In this document: one piece after another, positions 30,334 to 32,890 of the stretch | Numbering within the stretch: position 1 is the first letter of the stretch | Layout of the letters: every line of letters starts with the position of its first letter | Virus record (IMG/VR): IMGVR_UViG_3300037493_001706 | Coordinates: 1 to 32,890 of that record | Source of the DNA: a virus | Reading direction: 5' to 3' (one strand) | DNA: 32,890 bases | Notes under the pieces: model-generated | The model's input: only the letters and a program-made list of their open reading frames with translations | Told to the model about the DNA's origin: nothing | Database searches by the model: none | Position numbers and translations under genes: made by a program

Positions 30334-30643
30334 CTCGATGCTCCTTGAGCATGGTTGCGAACTGTTTGGCGCAGTGCGCGTGAATCAGAGACAGCGTGCG
30401 GTTTCCGAAGTTTCGGTTCCCCTCCGCGAATGCCATCTGCATCGCGTTGGAGTTGAACGACAGACGGAACACACCTGCTTGATCCAAGAGCCGCCACAAA
30501 ATGCGGCGACCCTGCGGACTGCCCATGAGCCACTTGATGTCATCGACCTCGACACGAGCGTCAAAACGTGACCGTGCTTCTTGTTCAGCGCGGGTTTCGT
30601 CCTGACCTCGGAGGTCGGTAGGGTCGTGATCTTGCAGACTCAC
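30293..30643 (-). CDS. Bbp19-like protein
   Basis: The 116-residue protein contains DDIKWLMGSPQGRRILWRLLDQAGVFRLSFN and NAMQMAFAEGNRN, the pattern of Bbp19-family proteins that precede scaffold genes in BPP-1-like phages. Function of the family is unknown to me; proximity suggests head assembly. The GTG at 30643 has no Shine-Dalgarno, and a 15-base inverted repeat lies immediately upstream. The gene overlaps the scaffold start by 41 bases. Confidence 0.72.
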   Translation of the reverse strand: MSLQDHDPTDLRGQDETRAEQEARSRFDARVEVDDIKWLMGSPQGRRILWRLLDQAGVFRLSFNSNAMQMAFAEGNRNFGNRTLSLIHAHCAKQFATMLKEHRDVRDIADNGHNDH

Positions 30644-30649
30644 GCGGCG

Positions 30650-30664
30650 GACGCTATGAGCGTC
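30650..30664. promoter_or_regulatory. Inverted repeat upstream of the capsid genes
   Basis: GACGCT (30650-30655) and AGCGTC (30659-30664) flank a 3-base spacer in the 45-base gap between the exported protein gene and the Bbp19-like gene. On the minus strand TAGAAT (30691-30686) resembles a -10 but has no matching -35. It could be an operator, an RNA hairpin or chance. No T-tract follows, so it is not a normal terminator. Confidence 0.3.
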
Positions 30665-30688
30665 ACGACCCTGTCTGTAGCCCAGATT

Positions 30689-32617
30689 CTATTGAATGGC
30701 TCGCCAGCGTGATTCTGAGGCGTTCTTGGGGGCACCCATGAACGTCACGACACGCTTGGCTTGGATGCCGACAGGAGTCTTCTCCTCGGCAAGCAAGACG
30801 CACGCGGCGACCGTCCACGACGCTGCGGCGCTGCTCACGTAGACATCGTCCGTCCAGCCTTCGTTGTCGCGATTGAGCGCGGTAGGCCAACGCGGCTCAT
30901 CAGGAGTCCAGCGCAGGGCGTATGCGTGCCAGTAAGAAGATCCAAACTCGCGCCAGCCCTGTTGCACGCACACGCTGGCGAGCGAACGGCTTGCCCCTAG
31001 ATAGCGTGTGTCCTTGAGCACAAGACCGGCAGCGCGGAACCCGCCCATCTCGATGGTCTTCTGCCACGGTTGCCAGCCGTAGACGGGACCGCTCCCGTCC
31101 GACATCTGCCAGCCATACTTGGCTTCCTCGATCGCTGGCTCAGGACCGGAGGGCCACTTGCGCAGCGCGACATCGAGACCGTCACGCAGCGGACCCATGG
31201 CTTCCGCGAAGCCCAGCCACACCTGATTCGCACGGGTCAGCCCAAGGCGACCGACAGCACGAGGGCTAGGCGGCGCGTCGTTCTTCAGATACCAGTCTGT
31301 CAGGTCAAGCTGAATGTGGTCGGCAACGATTGCTTCCAGAGCCGGATCGCGGGTCAGCGCAATCGTGGCGTGCAGCAGGTTGTCGGCGCGGTGCTGGTCA
31401 TCGCTCGTAGTCCACAGCACCGTCGATGGTGCTGGAATCCAGCCAATCTGGTTGATACCCGGCCAGCCGAGACGGTCTTCCGGCCCCCACCCAAGATCCG
31501 GTCGCTGGTTCAGAGTCTCCGCACGCGGGTGCAGCGCGGCACGCATGGGGGCACCGCCGGGTTCCCGGTTGCCGGTCGGGCGTTGCGCGAAGCTCTGACA
31601 TTGCCAGAGCGCATCGTGGATCTCCCATGGGTCGTTGGTCACGACTGCGAGGTCCGATGCCCATCCGAAATCGGGCTGCTCGCCAGTCGTGCCGCTGGTC
31701 TGCATCTGCGCGCGAGGGCGAGACTGCGAATACGCCCCCCACTGCGGGTTCAAGTAGGACTGACGCTGCTGCGCTCTGACCGCAGACACCTCTCCGGTTA
31801 CTGCCGGGATCTTGCCAAGCGCCATCCACGAGCCCTGCCAGCCGGTGTAGAGCCCCTGCATGGGCCTTGCTTGCTCGCGAACCTCGTCGGGCATGGCAAG
31901 GATAGCCCCCCTCGTCTCAAAGCGACTGGCGCGGTGCCAGCGCGTTCCTGCGGCCACGAGCGTGAGCGTCCACCTTGGCCCTGCGCTCCATGACGCCAGC
32001 GACCCGCCGTTACGCTGCACGAAGTCAGGGTGGATCTTCGCGCCACTCACCATCGACAACTCGGAGAACGTAGCTACCTGCGCCTGCCCGTCGTTTGCCG
32101 TGGTCCCGTAGACCGCGTGGGTCACAAACTCGACCACAGGCGAGCCACTCAGCACAGTGGCCCAGCAGTCGAGCGTCACCTTCTTGGTGGGCCAATGGGC
32201 GCGGATGCGCCATACCTGCGCTGCGGCAGACGCACGGACTAGCTCAAGGGCAGGAGGTGCTGGCGCTTCGTCGCCAAGGAAGAACGACGGTGCGATGGCG
32301 AGGAGGTTGCTGCTGATGGCAGGGTGAAACGCAAACGGCTCGGGTGTGCCGTCGGAATCGTTGGCGGTCAGGGAAACAGTCTGCCCAGCAGCGAGCGACA
32401 CCATCACTCGGATGCCGCGATCCTCGCGAACGTATGGTGCCTTGATCGTCTCGCTGTCCGTCAGGTAGCCAGCCTTGCGAGGGAGCATGTGAGATGTCGG
32501 GATACCGACGAACACCCATGCCGTTTGCCGCGCTGTCCCGAGGTTCTGGAAGATGATCGGTGCCTTCTGCGAGAATGCGGCGGACACCAAGAGGATGAAG
32601 GCGAGAATGTGGCGCAT
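30689..32617 (-). CDS. Large exported protein of unknown function
   Basis: From the ATG at 32617 the product is 642 residues and opens with a classical signal peptide (MRHILAFILLVSAAFSQ, cleavage near SAAFS). An in-frame ATG at 32692 lies inside the preceding gene and would bury the signal, so I reject it. The N-terminal half (about 20-290) is beta-rich. The C-terminal half (about 370-640) is rich in Trp and paired helices such as HRADNLLHATIALTRDPALEA and resembles an alpha/alpha-toroid, the fold of many polysaccharide lyases and glycosidases, but I see no assigned catalytic motif. An exported protein among head genes is odd. It might be a surface glycan enzyme, or a virion protein whose signal-like segment has another use. 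Confidence 0.65.
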   Translation of the reverse strand: MRHILAFILLVSAAFSQKAPIIFQNLGTARQTAWVFVGIPTSHMLPRKAGYLTDSETIKAPYVREDRGIRVMVSLAAGQTVSLTANDSDGTPEPFAFHPAISSNLLAIAPSFFLGDEAPAPPALELVRASAAAQVWRIRAHWPTKKVTLDCWATVLSGSPVVEFVTHAVYGTTANDGQAQVATFSELSMVSGAKIHPDFVQRNGGSLASWSAGPRWTLTLVAAGTRWHRASRFETRGAILAMPDEVREQARPMQGLYTGWQGSWMALGKIPAVTGEVSAVRAQQRQSYLNPQWGAYSQSRPRAQMQTSGTTGEQPDFGWASDLAVVTNDPWEIHDALWQCQSFAQRPTGNREPGGAPMRAALHPRAETLNQRPDLGWGPEDRLGWPGINQIGWIPAPSTVLWTTSDDQHRADNLLHATIALTRDPALEAIVADHIQLDLTDWYLKNDAPPSPRAVGRLGLTRANQVWLGFAEAMGPLRDGLDVALRKWPSGPEPAIEEAKYGWQMSDGSGPVYGWQPWQKTIEMGGFRAAGLVLKDTRYLGASRSLASVCVQQGWREFGSSYWHAYALRWTPDEPRWPTALNRDNEGWTDDVYVSSAAASWTVAACVLLAEEKTPVGIQAKRVVTFMGAPKNASESRWRAIQ

Positions 32618-32618
32618 G

Positions 32619-32890
32619 TTAGTAGGCGGCGACCTCGGTCCAGGTGCAAGTGATTCCGAACTGCCAAGTGCCGGTGGCCGGCACGACAGCACGCACCACG
32701 AACCCCTCGTTCTGCGCGAGCACGATCGGGTGCTCGACGCCGGGGTCTACGTGCCACAGGTCAACTGGGTCTTGATACTGCACCGACACCACAGTGCCGA
32801 ACGACAGCGACACCTGACCGATCGACTGCGCGTCAAGCACCTTGGTGCCAGCGTTCAAAGCGCCCGTGCTGCTGATTCGCAGCGCGTTGA
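32619..32890 (-). CDS. C-terminal part of a beta-rich protein cut by the right edge
   Basis: The frame is open from the edge to a TAA at 32619, one base before the next ATG, and gives about 90 residues: NALRISSTGALNAGT, then a QYQDPVDLWHVDPGVEHPIVLAQNEGF segment and a final ATGTWQFGITCTWTEV. A TTG at 32858 could be an internal start but the reading frame continues upstream, so I treat the gene as partial. The beta-rich end with PATGTW resembles the C-termini of small virion surface proteins in metagenomic phages. Function unknown. Confidence 0.6.
   Translation of the reverse strand, partial: NALRISSTGALNAGTKVLDAQSIGQVSLSFGTVVSVQYQDPVDLWHVDPGVEHPIVLAQNEGFVVRAVVPATGTWQFGITCTWTEVAAY

Noticed and set aside
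1-32890. tRNA genes, CRISPR arrays or insertion sequences
   Set aside because: No cloverleaf with CCA-type end, regularly spaced repeat or transposase was seen by eye. The window is almost fully covered by phage genes. A tRNA scan would be needed to exclude a small tRNA.

Overview
The window is most of a tailed phage (or prophage) genome with a short-tailed, podovirus-like virion and a Gram-negative host. Three things point that way: T7-like adaptor and nozzle proteins (tail tubular A and B) followed by large internal virion proteins; a capsid set resembling Bordetella phage BPP-1 (Bbp16-, 17-, 18- and 19-like); and a lipobox protein in the lysis position. The sequence is GC-rich and almost fully coding, and genes are joined by ATGA, GTGA or TGATG stop/start overlaps. 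I see no integrase, terminase, portal, DNA polymerase, endolysin, tRNA, CRISPR array or insertion sequence. Both ends of the window cut through a gene.

Layout. (1) Positions 1-7055, read leftward, form an early operon. It holds a nuclease-like protein, an SSB-like protein, a chain of very small ORFs, three small zinc-ribbon proteins, a lambda-O-like replication initiator carrying iteron-like repeats inside its gene, a DnaC-like helicase loader, a PAPS-reductase-like PP-loop enzyme, a MazG-like pyrophosphohydrolase, and QueC and QueE of 7-deazaguanine (preQ0) synthesis. A gene cut by the left edge follows directly. (2) Positions 7056-7189 are a divergent promoter region. (3) Positions 7190-11012, read rightward, form a recombination operon: YqaJ-type exonuclease, RecT annealing protein, a small HTH protein and six small genes of unknown function. 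It ends in a hairpin terminator at about 11044-11074. (4) Positions 11077-32890, read leftward, are the late operon. In transcription order it has a truncated beta-rich protein, an exported 642-residue protein, a Bbp19-like protein, scaffold, major capsid protein, two cement-like proteins, an intra-operon terminator, a galactose-oxidase-like protein, a tail tubular A protein with an added N-terminal domain, tail tubular B, three internal virion proteins (the last 2381 residues long) and a two-gene membrane/lipoprotein lysis cassette.

How the genes fit together. The initiator and DnaC-like loader would recruit the host helicase. The SSB-like protein, YqaJ exonuclease and RecT would handle single strands and recombination. 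QueE plus QueC would convert the host intermediate CPH4 to preQ0, which in other phages is inserted into DNA by DpdA to evade restriction; the truncated gene at the left edge is in the right place for such an enzyme but cannot be identified from 13 residues. The most unusual item is the 676-residue protein between capsid and tail genes. It aligns end to end with fungal galactose oxidase and keeps all the residues needed for a copper-radical active site. The 2381-residue internal protein also appears to carry GNAT-like and HExxH metallopeptidase-like domains, so it may deliver enzymes into the cell along with the DNA.
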